Positions 10,785-22,756 of a stretch of 64,000 nt of DNA are shown in pieces (the first letter of the stretch is position 1; every line of letters starts with the position of its first letter). The position numbers and the translations under genes are program-made. The stretch is from Seminavis robusta (Eukaryota > Bacillariophyta > Bacillariophyceae > Naviculales > Naviculaceae), in contig CAICTM010000025.1 of assembly GCA_903772945.1 (NCBI GenBank), positions 62,001 through 126,000 of the forward strand. Direction: 5' to 3'. The notes beneath the pieces were generated by a model. That model was not told where the DNA came from. It ran no database searches and worked only from the letters and a program-made list of their open reading frames with translations.

Positions 10785-13700
10785 CTATCGCTTTCGCGTA
10801 CGTTGCTTTTCAGCCGCCACAACCGTTCGGTTTGAGTCCACGAGTAAGCCTTTGCGGGTCCTCACCTTTCGAATGAGGTTCAGCGCCGTGTTGTCGAGTC
10901 CTGTCGAGACATCTCCATTCTGTTGGATTTCTCCAAAGTCTTCTCTCTCCTCTTGTGTTGCTGGAATCCAAAAAGGATCTTCGTCTAGTCTGCTGAAATG
11001 CGAGAAGTTCAGTTCAGGGGCTGTCACTTGACCGCTCGTTTTCTTGAACAGTTCTGGAGCAAGGCCAAAAGCTTCAGCCTGAGGTAAAGTTGCCGTGATC
11101 TCAATCAAGTCGGTGCCTTCAACCATGTCATCTTTGACGACCTTCCCCCGTCGACGTGATAAAATGGCGTAGAGTGGACCGAGTCCAGTTAGAGTTGCAT
11201 GCATGGTCAGCGAAAGATGTCCTTCGATCAAACGCGGAGGCCGTGTTCTGGAGCAAATTGGGAACGTGTCAGTTACACCAGAAAACACACCAGAAACAAA
11301 GGCCAGAGACGAAACTTACAGCATGGAACAACGCACACCGGACAGAATAGCTGACATGATCATCCCACTGCTGAGGGAGGTCGCGCTTTCGAAGTCTGCA
11401 GTGTTCTTTCCATCGGCATCTTTCTTTGGGACCACGGCCACCTCAAAGCCTTCCAGCACCACCAGGATGTCGCGAATTGGTTCCTCGCACACTGGTCCTG
11501 CTCTCACGGCAAGCTGAAAACCGGCGACCGCAGAACTCAAGTTCGCCTTCCAAATCTGCAGGGCCGCGGCGTCAGCGCTTGACTTTTCTGTTGTACCAGC
11601 AGCATCTGGAGAATAATAAAAGCCACATTGTCGGATTCGTCCGCGCACAATGTCATGTTCATCAGAGCATTGATTGAGAACCAATCCGTCTTCGTTGTGC
11701 TTTTCCTCGACGGCCTCTTCCTCCTCGTTTTCTTCATCATTCTCACCCCTTTCCTTTCTATCTGAATCTGCATCTGAAGTCTTTGCTATGTACACCTCGT
11801 TTGCCTCAGACACGACGCCTTTGACTGTCTTTCCATTTGAAAGGTTACGGCTCTCAATCATAGCGTTGCCGTTACCGTCAATGGAACAAAGAGAATCGCA
11901 CAGAATCGAAAACACCGAGTCTGTTGTCAGTTTGGTATCAGCATCGTTTTCGTTCTTATCAAAAACCTGCAGTGCCCGGGCGAGGCGCAAGAGTTCTTCT
12001 TCGCAATCGTCGCACCCAACGAGGCTTTGCTGTTTCAGGGCTTTATATACGGAGGATGCCAATGGGACGACCCTCACGCTAATCGCAGCGCATCGACCTG
12101 AAACAACAGCCCTTGCTCGACCATGTCGTGCGTTTGCCAGTCCTTCTTCTTCGTTGTAAGGAGGGATTGTCGTTTGTCTCATTCGTGGCGATTGATCGTC
12201 AAAGAACGCCTGAAAGTCGTTATCTTCTTGTTTGTCAGCCATCCAGTCTGTTGTTTCTGCAAACTCTACAATGGGATCTGAAACTCGTAGCTGGATATCT
12301 TTTTTGCGGCAGTACACTTGCTGCAGATCCAAAATTGATTGTTCCAAGTGAATTTCCCCTAGGCAAGCCAATATTCGTTCTCCCTTGGATGTTGCAGTTA
12401 CTTCCACTGCTGCATCAGCCAAACTCAACTGCAGCAGTCCTCGTTCCAGGATTTCTGTGTCAGCCGCATCGACTGCCTCCACGTTGACTTTCACCAACGG
12501 CCTAATGCCTCTGTCAAACCCCTGAAGCGGCATTCCATCTGCTTCATCACACAAAGTGACTGTTTTCAGTTGTAAATCTTCCAAGTTATGAATAGCGCAG
12601 AGATGACCTGCAGGTACTTCATTGACCCTCACAAGATCTGATCCCATCAACAGATAGAGGCGAATCTTTCGTTTGGGAGGGACATTTCCAGCTTTGTGTT
12701 TTGGGCCCATGACAAAGTATTCAGATCCAGTGCGTAGAGTACCACAGAGGACTCGTGCCAACCCCATGATGACATTGTCGTCTTGTTCTTCTTCCCCATT
12801 GTTGGTATTGTTTAGTTCCGGGTCACGCACATGGCGGCGACTAGCACCCATGAACTTACAGACATGAGCCACATCGGGTCCTTCAGATGAGGGATCGCAG
12901 ACCAGGGCAGCCTGGCGCATTCGGAGAAAGTATTCGGACGGTTCTGGCGGTGCCACAAACGCTAAAGCCCGGGGTCGTGCCGAGGATGCTGCTTCTATCG
13001 GCGACGGACAAATTTCTGCTACAGTGTCCAAGAGCACGTCACTGAGAGGCCGATACCTCCTCAAAAGAGATCGCAAGACTGCTTCTTCGGTATTGGAGCC
13101 CGTTTGACTCAGAATTGTTTGAATGTCATCAGCAGACTTTGGGATATTGGCCCCTGTTCCACCAGACTGCATGGCCTGGATCACCATGTCCATTCCAGGT
13201 GTGCTGCTTGTGATCTTTTTGTGGTTGTCGCTGGCATTGTTGTTGCCGGATCCATTTGTGCTGGTTGGTCCTGTACTGGACGACAGTAACGATGCCCGTC
13301 CATCAGCAAACAATTCACTCTGCAAACCAAGGGCGGACGTGGCAGCCGCCACACCTTCGTACATGTTCCATATTGGTTGCAAGGCATATTCGGCAAAGAG
13401 TGGGACTTCATCCGTGCTGGCGTCAGCCTTCCAAACGAGGACCTTTTCATTTCGGTATTTGAAGTCGCCAAACAGACACTGCCTGAGAACCATGGGTTTC
13501 AGTGGAAGAATTTTATTGCGAAACAGGGTTCGTGCCAAGGAGGGAACTGTAAACCCCCAACCAAACAGAGCACTGGCAAACACAACATTTCCCTTCATGG
13601 GATCAAATGTCCAAAGAAGTTCCTCTTTGTCCTCCTCTTCTTGCTGTTTTTGTTCTTGAGTTGCTTGTTGCTGTTTTTCTTGTTTCTTCCCCTTTTCTGT

Positions 13701-14309
13701 TTCATCTGCCTCCCCTGTTGGTTGTTCGTCGTCTTGATGATGCCTGGATGATGTTAGCATGGCCGAAGAGGCAGCATTCACTGTTTCAATGAGAGTTCGC
13801 AGTCTCAAGTAGGCTTCAGTGGCTGTCAAGCACAAGTCAGTACACAATCGATCCACTTTGTTGATGACCAAGATAGGAACGAGCTGATTGACGTGGGCTT
13901 CGCGCAAGACTTGATGAGTGCGAGCGCACATTCCTTCTACGGCATCGACTACCAGAAGGGCCCCATCACAGCACTGCAAAGACGAGGTGACTTCAGAAGA
14001 GAAATCCGTGTGTCCAGGAGAATCCAACAGATGAATAATCATATCTTGAGGCGCTTGTTGCTGCTTCTTGGCTCCTGGGGCCACATAGCTGTGCTTCAGA
14101 CCAATGGCCGATGCTCGCATGGTAATCCCACGACGTCGTTCTTCTTCCAACGAGTCCAAATAGCGGATAGTCCCAGCGAGCCGCTCGCTGATGATACCAT
14201 TGTGTTCCACCAGATTGTCAGCCAATGTCGTCTTGCCGTGATCTACATGAGCCACAATCGTTACTATTCTCGTCTGAGAAGGAGGGAGAAACACAGAAGA
14301 CTTGGACAT
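10785..14309 (-). CDS. EFL1: Elongation factor-like GTPase 1 (60S ribosome maturation)
   Basis: Two exons, 14309-11320 and 11247-10785, with a 72 bp GT-AG intron; the frame closes at 1,150 residues. The N-terminal translational GTPase domain shows G1 AHVDHGKTTL (about 20-29), the switch-I RRRGITM motif, G3 DSPGHTDF and G4 NKVDRL. A charged low-complexity insert (DDEQPTGEADE..KQQQ) interrupts the G domain region, as in other EFL1 proteins. EF-2-like domains II-V follow, ending with a domain V segment (PRLIEGHLSLTMHATLTGLG) in exon 2. With SBDS it drives release of eIF6 from cytoplasmic pre-60S subunits. MSKSS at 14309 was chosen as the start because it sits directly before the G1 motif; an upstream in-frame ATG at 14441 would add 44 unconserved residues. 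Confidence 0.92.
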
Positions 14310-14679
14310 GACGGAATAAGGTGGTTGAAGGTTGAAGGCGAAAAAATGATTGATCGAGAGAAATCGGGTGGTTGGAATCGCCATGGGCTCCGGTACGATA
14401 GAAATTGCAGCTCTGCGGTGTTTTGTTGCAGCACAACACATTCGACAGACGCAAAGAGACGGAAATCAAAACCAAAGTGCAATGGCTGGTGGCATACCTA
14501 TTGGCTAGCTCCTAGTAGCTGCCAGCAGAGCACGAAGGGAATGAATACGATACGAGAAAGAAGTCGAGAACTTTTCAACGCAATCACTAGTTTATCTTGT
14601 CATCGTACTTCTTCGTACTCGAATCTCTTCGTTGTTTCACACATAGAAAGGGACGCAATCAACGCGACCAATCGAATCT
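14310..14679. other. Intergenic region upstream of EFL1
   Basis: Holds the EFL1 5' region and the 3' flank of the repeat protein, which is on the same strand. No further feature was seen. Confidence 0.5.
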
Positions 14680-17600
14680 CTACTCTTCTTCAGCAGAGGC
14701 AGACACCGAGACAGCTCCACGAAGATTGAACTTCTGGTCAGACGCAGATGTGATGACAGCAGCAGTAGAGTCATCAGGGGCTTCTTCAAAGGTGATCTTG
14801 CAGTCCGTAGCTCCCTTGAAGACATTGTAGTTGCTCTTGGACATGATCTTGCACAGCTTCTTCTCCCAGACTTCATGATGAGTAAATGGATGTCCAACAC
14901 CAGCAGTAGCACCATCAGTCACTTCAGTCGCAATGGAAAGTTCTTCAAAAGAAGCAACACGGCAGGGGGAACGACGGGGACAGAAGAGCTGGGGAAAGTA
15001 CTGATAGATGTCAACATAGCTGCTACCTTGCAATCCCAAGGAGGCATCTTCATCAGCCGCTGAGGTCATGTAGGGCTCATGGCTCTCACCAGCATACTTG
15101 GCTCCTTTGAGCACAAAGATGTCAGTCTTGTCATGGCTCTTCTTGTAGGAACTGACCAGGGCTGCCTCCATGAACTTGATCTCATCAGGGGTGGAGACAG
15201 TGCCATAGGGACTGATGATGGAGACGGTGAGGACTGCGTTGGTGATGGGAAAATCGTTGTCATCAGAGGCATCCAAGGCAACATCCTCCATGGCAGTATC
15301 AGCAGTGACCTCCAGAGTAGCAGCATCCTTGGCAGTGGTGATGACAGCAGCAGTAGAGTCATCAGGGCTTCTTCAAAGGTGATCTTGCAGTTGGTAGCTC
15401 CCTTGAAGACATCATAGTTGCTCTTGGACATGATCTTGCACAGCTTCTTCTCCCAGACTTCATGATGAGTACTTGGATGCCCAACACCAGCAGTAGCACC
15501 ATCAGTCACTTCAGTAGCAATGGCAAGTTCTTCAAAAGAAGCAACACGGCAGGGGGAGCGACGGGGACAGAAGAGCTGGGGAAAGTATTGATAGATGTCA
15601 ACATAGCTGCTACCTTGCAATCCCAAGGAGGCATCTTCTTCAGCAGCTGAGGTCATGGAGGGCCCATGGCTCTCACCAGCATACTTGGCTCCTTTGAGCA
15701 CAAAGATGTCAGTCTTGTCATGGCTCTTCTTGTAGGAACTGACCAGGGCTGCCTCCATGAACTTGATCTCATCAGGGGTGGAGACAGTGCCATATGGACT
15801 GATGATGGAGACGGTGAGGACTGCGTTGGTGATGGGAAAATCGTTGTCATCAGAGGCATCCAAGGCAACATCCTCCATGGCAGTATCAGCAGTGACCTCC
15901 AGAGTAGCAGCATCCTTGGCAGTGGTGATGACAGCAGCAGTAGAGTCATCAGGGGCTTCTTCAAAGGTGATCTTGCAGTCGGAAGCTCCCTTGAAGACAT
16001 CATAGTTGCTCTTGGACATGATCTTGCACAGCTTCTTCTCCCAGACTTCATGATGAGTACTTGGATGTCCAACACCAGCAGTAGCACCATCAGTCACTTC
16101 AGTAGCAATGGCAAGCTCTTCAAAAGAAGCAACACGGCAGGGGGAGCGACGGGGACAGAAGAGCTGGGGAAAGTATTGATAGATGTCAACATAGCTGCTA
16201 CCTTGCAATCCCAAGGAGGCATCTTCTTCAGCACCTGAGGTCATGTAGGGCTCATGGCTCTCACCAGCATACTTGGCTCCTTTGAGCACAAAGATGTCAG
16301 TCTTGTCATGGCTCTTCTTGTAGGAACTGACCAGGGCTGCCTCCATGAACTTGATCTCATCAGGGGTGGAGACAGTGCCATAGGGACTGATGATGGAGAC
16401 GGTGAGGACTGCGTTGGTGATGGGAAAATCGTTGTCATCAGAGGCATCCAAGGCAACATCCTCCATGGCAGTATCAGCAGTGACCTCCAGAGTAGCAGCA
16501 TCCTTGGCAGTAGTGATGGCAGCAGCAGATTCATCAGGGGCTTCTTCAAAGGTGATCTTGCAGTCGGTAGCTCCCTTGAAGACATCATAGTTGCTCTTGG
16601 ACATGATCTTGCACAGCTTCTTCTCCCAGACTTCATGATGAGTAAATTGATGCCCAACACCAGCAGTAGCACCATCAGTCACTTCAGTAGCAATGGCAAG
16701 TTCTTCAAAAGAAGCAACACGGCAGGGGGAGCGACGGGGACAGAAGAGCTGGGGAAAGTACTGATAGATGTCAACATAGCTGCTACCTTGCAATCCCAAG
16801 GAGGCATCTTCATCAGCAGCTGAGGTCATGTAGGGCTCATGGCTCTCACCGGCATACTTGGCTCCTTTGAGCACAAAGATGTCAGTCTTGTCATGGCTCT
16901 TCTTGTAGGAACTGACCAGGGCTGCCTCCATGAACTTGATCTCATCAGGGGTGGAGGGAGTGCCATAGGGACTGATGATGGAGATGGTGAGGACTGCGTT
17001 GGTGATGGGAAAATCGTTGTCATCAGAGGCATCCAAGGCAACATCCTCCATGGCAGTATCAGCAGTGACCTCCAGAGTAGCAGCATCCTTGGCAGTGGTG
17101 ATGGCAGCAGCAGTGGAGTCATCAGGGGCTTCTTCAAAGGTGATCTTGCAGTCGGTAGCTCCCTTGAAGACATCGTAGTTGCTCTTGGACATGATCTTGC
17201 ACAGCTTCTTCTCCCAGACTTCATGATGAGTACTTGGATGTCCAACACCAGCAGTAGCACCATCAGTCACTTCAGTAGCAATGGCAAGTTCTTCAAAAGA
17301 AGCAACACGGCAGGGGGAACGACGGGGACAGAAGAGCTGGGGAAAGTACTGATAGATGTCAACATAGCTGCTACCTTGCAATCCCAAGGAGGCATCTTCA
17401 TCAGCAGCTGAGGTCATGTAGGGCTCATGGCTCTCACCAGCATACTTGGCTCCTTTGAGCACAAAGATGTCAGTCTTGTCATGGCTCTTCTTGTAGGAAC
17501 TGACCAGGGCAGCCTCCATGAACTTGATCTCATCAGGGGTGGAGGGAGTGCCATAAGGACTGATGATGGAGACAGTGAGGACTGCGTTGGTGATGGGAAA

Positions 17601-17690
17601 ATCCTTGTCAGCCTCCACAGCAGCACCCTTGGCACTGGCAATGGCCAGAAGGCTGAGGACGGCGAGGACAGAGGTAATCGAGATCTTCAT
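14680..17690 (-). CDS. Secreted protein of five near-identical ~196-residue repeats, with a one-base break in the last unit
   Basis: A signal peptide (MKISITSVLAVLSLLAIASA) leads into tandem units spaced 588, 585, 588 and 587 bp. Each runs DFPITNAVLT-ISPYGT-STPDEIKFMEAALVSS-KTDIFVLKGAKYAGES-CPRRSPCRV-EVWEKKLCKIMSK-GATDCKITFEEAPDDS, with four conserved Cys that could form disulfides. The units are almost identical at DNA level, which means recent duplication or gene conversion. Around 15365 the final linker has GGG where the other copies have GGGG. The long frame therefore leaves the repeat and stops at 15066, after 874 codons. The fifth unit (down to 14680) is intact in the neighbouring frame. 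This could be a true frameshift or an assembly error in a hard-to-resolve repeat. I do not recognise the domain. It is secreted and probably wall- or matrix-associated; this is inference. Confidence 0.8.
14700..17610 (-). repeat. Five-unit tandem coding repeat, period ~588 bp
   Basis: The same 588 bp unit recurs five times inside the secreted-protein gene. The 585 bp unit differs by loss of one codon (PDESAA instead of PDDSTAA). The 587 bp unit carries the one-base break. Most of each unit is identical at nucleotide level, including third positions, so homogenisation is recent. Confidence 0.95.
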
Positions 17691-19212
17691 GGTTGATGCA
17701 ACTTGGGTAGCTAAATAGAGTTGGATGCTTCGAGTTTCGGTTCAAGGCTTTTGCTTTGAGTCGAAGTGGTTTTTGTGAGCTGAAACTGATCAGGTTTTGA
17801 CTTGCCAAACTTTTCCGCCAGGCCGAGAGCTTTCGAAGCTTTCCCGTGCTTTTGCCTACCAATCACTGTAGAATGCCACGAGGGGTATCCTTTCGCACCC
17901 CACGGTTTTGCGCCGGTCCCAGTTCCCTCTGTTGGCAACCGACAATCTCTCTGCACTGGTCGTGAGTTTTCGACTCCCGAGGTTTGCGGCTACGCTAGTC
18001 GTCACGGTGAAGTCTCCATCAAATTGCGAGGAAGCGAAACTCGACTCTTGTGGACTTTTGGCTTTCCCTTGACTGGGTCGCTTCTGTCGCCTTGAGTGTC
18101 AACGACAGCAAATATCGTCTGCGTATTATTTGCCTGGTCCAGCAGCAACTCCCGCGGTTGAAGTTGAGCGCGGACTCCCGAGGTTCAACTTGGCAATTCC
18201 ATGCCGCCAATGGCTACTAGTAGTCGATACTTGAGGCTCGAGTACGGTACCAATCACATGAAAGTAATGACCCCGCAGACCATCGACGTCTTATGTAGTC
18301 TTGGTTGCCACAGAATCAGAAATGCCCCAGACTTATATGGATCGAAAAAGGTTTCCTTTCCCAACTCCCGCGGGGGTTGCGATCGATGCCAGGTATAGAA
18401 AGCAGTAGATTACCGCAGTCGACTAAGAGAGAAGCGCTGAAAGCTGCCATGAAGCTGATACAGGAGAATGCGATACATGAGCACTGTTTCCAGGCACGTG
18501 CGGTCGAGGATCTTGGTACGGTAGCTACGCAGGATGAAACCGCCTGTGTTTTAAGGACGGGAAGAAAGGCTTCCTGGTTGTAGTAGTCTACATCGTCGGT
18601 CCAGATAGAATCGAATCGGACACCGGCACTATCCCCGCTCTTCGAGCGGTTACGCTCAGTGAGACGCCTCTCGCAGAAAGAGTCAGGAGATCGATGGTTG
18701 CCCTGCCTTCAAGAGAGCGACTTGCTAGCAATAGAAAGGCCGGCAACAGGAAGACTTTTCTCTTGCTCTCCCGCTCTCGGGCCAACAACTTGATGACAGT
18801 GATAACCTTATCCTTGAGAAATGAAGGAAGATTGCGAGCTAACCGCAAAAGGTTTTACTTTTGAAAGCTCGTGAATCTCAGACCTGCGTGACTGCGCGCA
18901 ACAAAAGACTGACCATGACGGCCTCACAAAAGCCACAGACAACGGCTTTGTTTTTCTGGTACTAGTAGTATCCTTGGAGACATATCAAGAAAGAAGCATC
19001 TGGGCTACTACTTTTGGACCCATCCTTACTCCCTGCAGCTAGTTATCTATCTCTTATCAATTGATCTTTGTGTTACCTGTCAAATCGATCGTGCCTGACC
19101 ACGACAAAGCTTTGAAGAGAGGAGACTGAGGAGTCGAGTCCAGCCAACTGCCGTGGCTACCTTCGGCATTCCCAGCAGATATCATTGACCCACAGCCAGA
19201 AGAGTCGACGAG
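17691..19212. other. 1.5 kb intergenic region
   Basis: Divergent upstream regions of the repeat protein (-) and the UBAC2-like gene (+). The phrase GACTCCCGAGGTT occurs twice (about 17970 and 18173). The second copy sits in a small hairpin (AAGTTGA...TCAACTT, about 18159-18192). No convincing coding sequence or RNA gene was found. Confidence 0.45.
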
Positions 19213-20220
19213 ATGATGCAGCGCAACGCCCAACTGATTGGCGGTCCGAATAACAATAACAACAACAACGCTGCGAGCAGTAGTTCTTGGTTTGTGGGTG
19301 CCCCCATCTCGCGTCTGTACGCCATTGCCACAGTGGTCTTTTACGTACTGTTTCATTCCAAGTCGGCTCATGAGAGCATGATGATGGATTCCTTTCGCAT
19401 GCTACGTGCCTCTCAGTACGGCAACAGCAGCAGCGAATGGCATCGGTACTGGTCCAGCAAGCTGACATTTGGCAGCACGGGGGAACTCGTCATGGGCGGA
19501 ATGCTATTGACCTATCTGTCGCGACAATTCGAACGAGAAATGGGGTCCCGCAAATTTGGAGTCTTTCTATTAGTCACCACTATCAGTGCCATGATGATGG
19601 AAATGGCCTTTGTCGTGGGAGTGTCCACCTTGATGGAAAAAAGTCAGGGATACCGATACCAAGGACCCTACGCCGTATTGGGAGCACTCATGTATCTGTT
19701 TCATCGGTATACGCCCAGATTGCATCCGAGATTCTTTGCCATTTTGGGATTCACTTTTTCCGAAAAGTCATTCTACTACTTTTGGTTCTCTCAAGTCGTC
19801 GGATACGGAGGAACCTCCACCATTCTCGCAACAGCATTGGGAGTCGCCACAGGATACATCTACATCCTCACAAACTTGCATCAAACCGTCGATATACCCG
19901 ATGCCATTGCCAAACCATTGGCGTCGCTAGGAGCACACTTGTCTGATCCACCTCCACGGATGGTGGCACCCTCGGGGCGACGAGCTGCAGCGGGAGCTGG
20001 AGGAGCTGGCGCAGATGCCTTGCAGCGACTCATGAGAAACAACCTACCACCGGCACAACCACCGCAAAGACCGGCAGCAGCCGCTCCACCAGCACCACCC
20101 GATCCGGCGGCCATTGAACAATTAACTTCCATGGGTTTCGATCGACAGCGGGTCATGGATGCCTTGCAGGCCACAAACAACAATGTCGAACGAGCAGCAG
20201 ATCGACTGTTGAGTGGGTAG
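19213..20220 (+). CDS. UBAC2-like rhomboid-fold membrane protein with C-terminal UBA domain
   Basis: 335 residues in one exon. Several hydrophobic segments from about residue 34 to 230 follow the rhomboid/derlin-like pattern, but no Gly-x-Ser catalytic motif is visible, so it is probably a pseudoprotease. The C-terminal 40 residues (PAAIEQLTSMGFDRQRVMDALQATNNNVERAADRLLSG region) are a clear UBA ubiquitin-binding domain with the MGF loop. A Pro/Ala-rich linker joins the two parts. This is the architecture of UBAC2/DSC2-type proteins, which act in ER-associated degradation and membrane-protein quality control. The Asn run near residue 13 is a low-complexity N-terminus. Two ATG codons (19213, 19216) are possible starts. 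Confidence 0.85.
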   Translation: MMQRNAQLIGGPNNNNNNNAASSSSWFVGAPISRLYAIATVVFYVLFHSKSAHESMMMDSFRMLRASQYGNSSSEWHRYWSSKLTFGSTGELVMGGMLLTYLSRQFEREMGSRKFGVFLLVTTISAMMMEMAFVVGVSTLMEKSQGYRYQGPYAVLGALMYLFHRYTPRLHPRFFAILGFTFSEKSFYYFWFSQVVGYGGTSTILATALGVATGYIYILTNLHQTVDIPDAIAKPLASLGAHLSDPPPRMVAPSGRRAAAGAGGAGADALQRLMRNNLPPAQPPQRPAAAAPPAPPDPAAIEQLTSMGFDRQRVMDALQATNNNVERAADRLLSG

Positions 20221-20654
20221 CTGCCTTTTATTTCTTATTTTTTAATTAAAAGAATAGAAGGGATCCCTGACACACTGGGCCCGAAATGAGGACCAGCTGA
20301 TCCCCACACAAGCCCCTCCCTACTGCTCAGCAAAAAACCAGTAGCGTTGGGAGAGAGCTTTCAAACATCTAAACGAATAGAAACAACTACTTCTTACTTA
20401 GAACGTTCTAGCTAGCTACTACTGTACCTTTCGTCATGTTGCTAGCCATATAAAAACAATGGACGGAAATGGTTGTCAAGTGCTTGTCATTTATCGATGG
20501 TACTCAGGTGGTTGCGGTTGTTAATGTGTGCAGGTTGTCGTTTTTCATGATCTCATCGTTGCCAGTTCAGAGGAAGTGTGGAAGGCACACTCCTGGCCAA
20601 AAAAAAACATCATTACGTTTGCCATTAGCTAATAGGCATGCTTCATTCTTCTTC
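20221..20654. other. Intergenic region, convergent 3' flanks
   Basis: Lies between the stop codons of the UBAC2-like gene (+) and the TBC-TLDc gene (-). It includes CTAGCTAGCTAC runs near 20409. Nothing else is supported. Confidence 0.45.
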
Positions 20655-22756
20655 TTATGTAGGCCTCTTCAACCCATACACCTCCACCAGGCCAATGTCC
20701 AAGTCCCCCTTGATACCCGCCAAGGGTTCATTGTCAAAGCCTACCGCTGGAGACGACTCGGCACGCGTAAAGTCTTCATTGAAACGAAGACCACAGGAAC
20801 CATCCGGATTGCCTCCCATACTAATGTAGCTCTGGGTGCCAACCATGAATTGTTCCAGCAAGGCAGTGTTGTTGTGACTACTATTGTTGTTCAAGCCAGC
20901 ACCGGAAGCACTGCCGTTAGTTTTTCCTCCATCTTCCTCCAACGTGATTTCCTTGTTGCGAGGATTCCACTTCCATGACTTGGGGTCAGGTGCGAGACGG
21001 AAGAGAATGCATTCACCATCACCATAGACTTGGTTCGATGCCCTCCAAGCCTGTGATGCGTAGCACCCAATAATGGTCTTGCCATCGTTGCTGTTGCCAT
21101 TACTGCCACCATTGCTCGTACCGGTATGTGAACCTGGTACAAAGACTTCGGCCAGCAACACTGTGTGCTTAAAGTCCTTGACTCTGGTATAAAACATATC
21201 CAGCGTTCTGCCATGATGATTGGTGGAAAAGAGCAACTCGAGTTTGGTCATTCGCAAGGACAACGGCAACCAAGATGCCAACAGAACACGATTCACGGTG
21301 GGTTGGGCCATGACCACATCGGGTGGTTTTTTGTCGTAATTGCCGAGTTCGTCTCGATCCAACTCGGGATGCACAAATGGCTCCGTGATCCCCAAAGGCC
21401 TGGACGGAGCCACATCGGATGTATCCAAGGAAGGGTCATTGAGGAGACGTTCTTCCTCCATTTTGATAATGCGGGCCATAATGTTGCGTCGTGGAAAGCG
21501 TCGGGGACGTCGTTGTCCATGCACACCGTATGCCTTTTTGACGAGAAACTCAAAGTTGAAGCGTTCGTCATGTGTCCACAGTTTCAGAGCCTCCCAGACA
21601 TCAAAGTCCTCGTCTTCTTGCTCTTGTTGCTGATCCTCCACGTCTTCCTCCTTTTCGTCGTCATTGTTGTTGTTGTCGCCATCTTTGTTGCTGTCCAGTC
21701 CAGTCAATTCAATTTCGGGAACACTTCGCGTACTGTCAAAGACATCACTACTGTCCAATCGATTGTTGCTGCCGTTACTGCTCTGATCCATTTTGAACAA
21801 GACCAAGAGCGCCACACCGAATCGAAAAATGACCTTGCTTCCTTCCAAGGTATAAATATCCAGAATTCGCAGGACGTATTCCTTGGGCAATAGGTCGGTA
21901 AAGAAATCGCGGAATATCGGTGCCATGCCGGGTACGTTCCAGACTCCATGCAGTTTGTAAAAGTTGGCCGTGGTAGGATGTAGGCGTTCCAGGATATCGC
22001 AAAAGGCATTGACCCATGCGGCATATTCTCTGCGATAGGTAGGAAAGTACCAATTGGGTGCATGTGCCATTTCTCTCAAGGCACAAAATACGTATGATTC
22101 GCTCATGTGCGAGAGTAGCAATTCGCAGAGTGTGGGAAGGATGGGACTGTATTCAATGACGCCCAAGACTTGATCGACTCCAATCATGACTCTCTTGACG
22201 GTGATGGTCGGCTCTAGGAATTTTTCTAGATTGTTTCCAAAGTTGGGTGTATTCAAGTCTTTCCAAGTGGTTTCGTCGTGAATATTGCTGTCTTTGGATG
22301 AGATAGTTCGTTGTAGTAGATTTTGGTATGCCAGATCGAGGGCTCTGACTTTGGCAAGGGTTCTGTATTCCTGGCTGTATTCCGGTGGTTGATGGGGATG
22401 CACGGTTGCAATAATGTTGGAAAGCCAGACAGCGCATCGAAGAACTGGTGGAATACCCTTTCGGAGCATCTGTGTGAAGATGATGAGGATGGGTTAAGTG
22501 AGTCAGGAAGGAAGGAAGACACGATAGATAGATAATACTGTAGAAGAACAAGTAAGTAAGTACTCACCCCTTTGAGCAACGCAGGATCTTCGGGTCGCTC
22601 TCGTTTCCGCCAGCTCCCCTTTTCCACTAGCAAGGGAGGCCTGTCATTCCATCCCAGTGCTACCCTGAGATCAATTTGTTTTCCCTCCAAGGTATCCACC
22701 GACGTAATGAACATTTCTCCCAGAGTGGGCGGAGGTTCCGAAGAAGCGTCCGCCAT
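20655..22756 (-). CDS. TBC domain plus TLDc domain protein (TBC1D24-like)
   Basis: Two exons, 22756-22568 and 22469-20655, with a 98 bp intron (GTGAGT...CACAG); 667 residues. Residues about 60-290 look like a Rab-GAP TBC fold: KGIPPVLRCAVW, then ALREMAHAPNWYFPTYRREYAAWVNAF and FRDFFTDLLPKEYVLRILDIYTLEGSKVIFRFGVAL. An acidic low-complexity linker (DGDNNNNDDEKEEDVEDQQQ) follows. The C-terminal TLDc domain has PTVNRVLLASWLPLSLRM, LLAEVFVPG, IIGCYASQAW and the GNPDGSCGLRFNEDF core. The usual Arg and Gln finger motifs (IxxDxxR, YxQ) are not obvious, so GAP activity may be lost, as proposed for some TBC-TLDc proteins. Known TBC-TLDc proteins act in vesicle traffic and V-ATPase or oxidative-stress contexts. 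Confidence 0.85.

Noticed and set aside
15079-17696. Plus-strand open frames across the repeat protein
   Set aside because: They are shadows of the five tandem repeats on the minus strand and recur with the repeat period.
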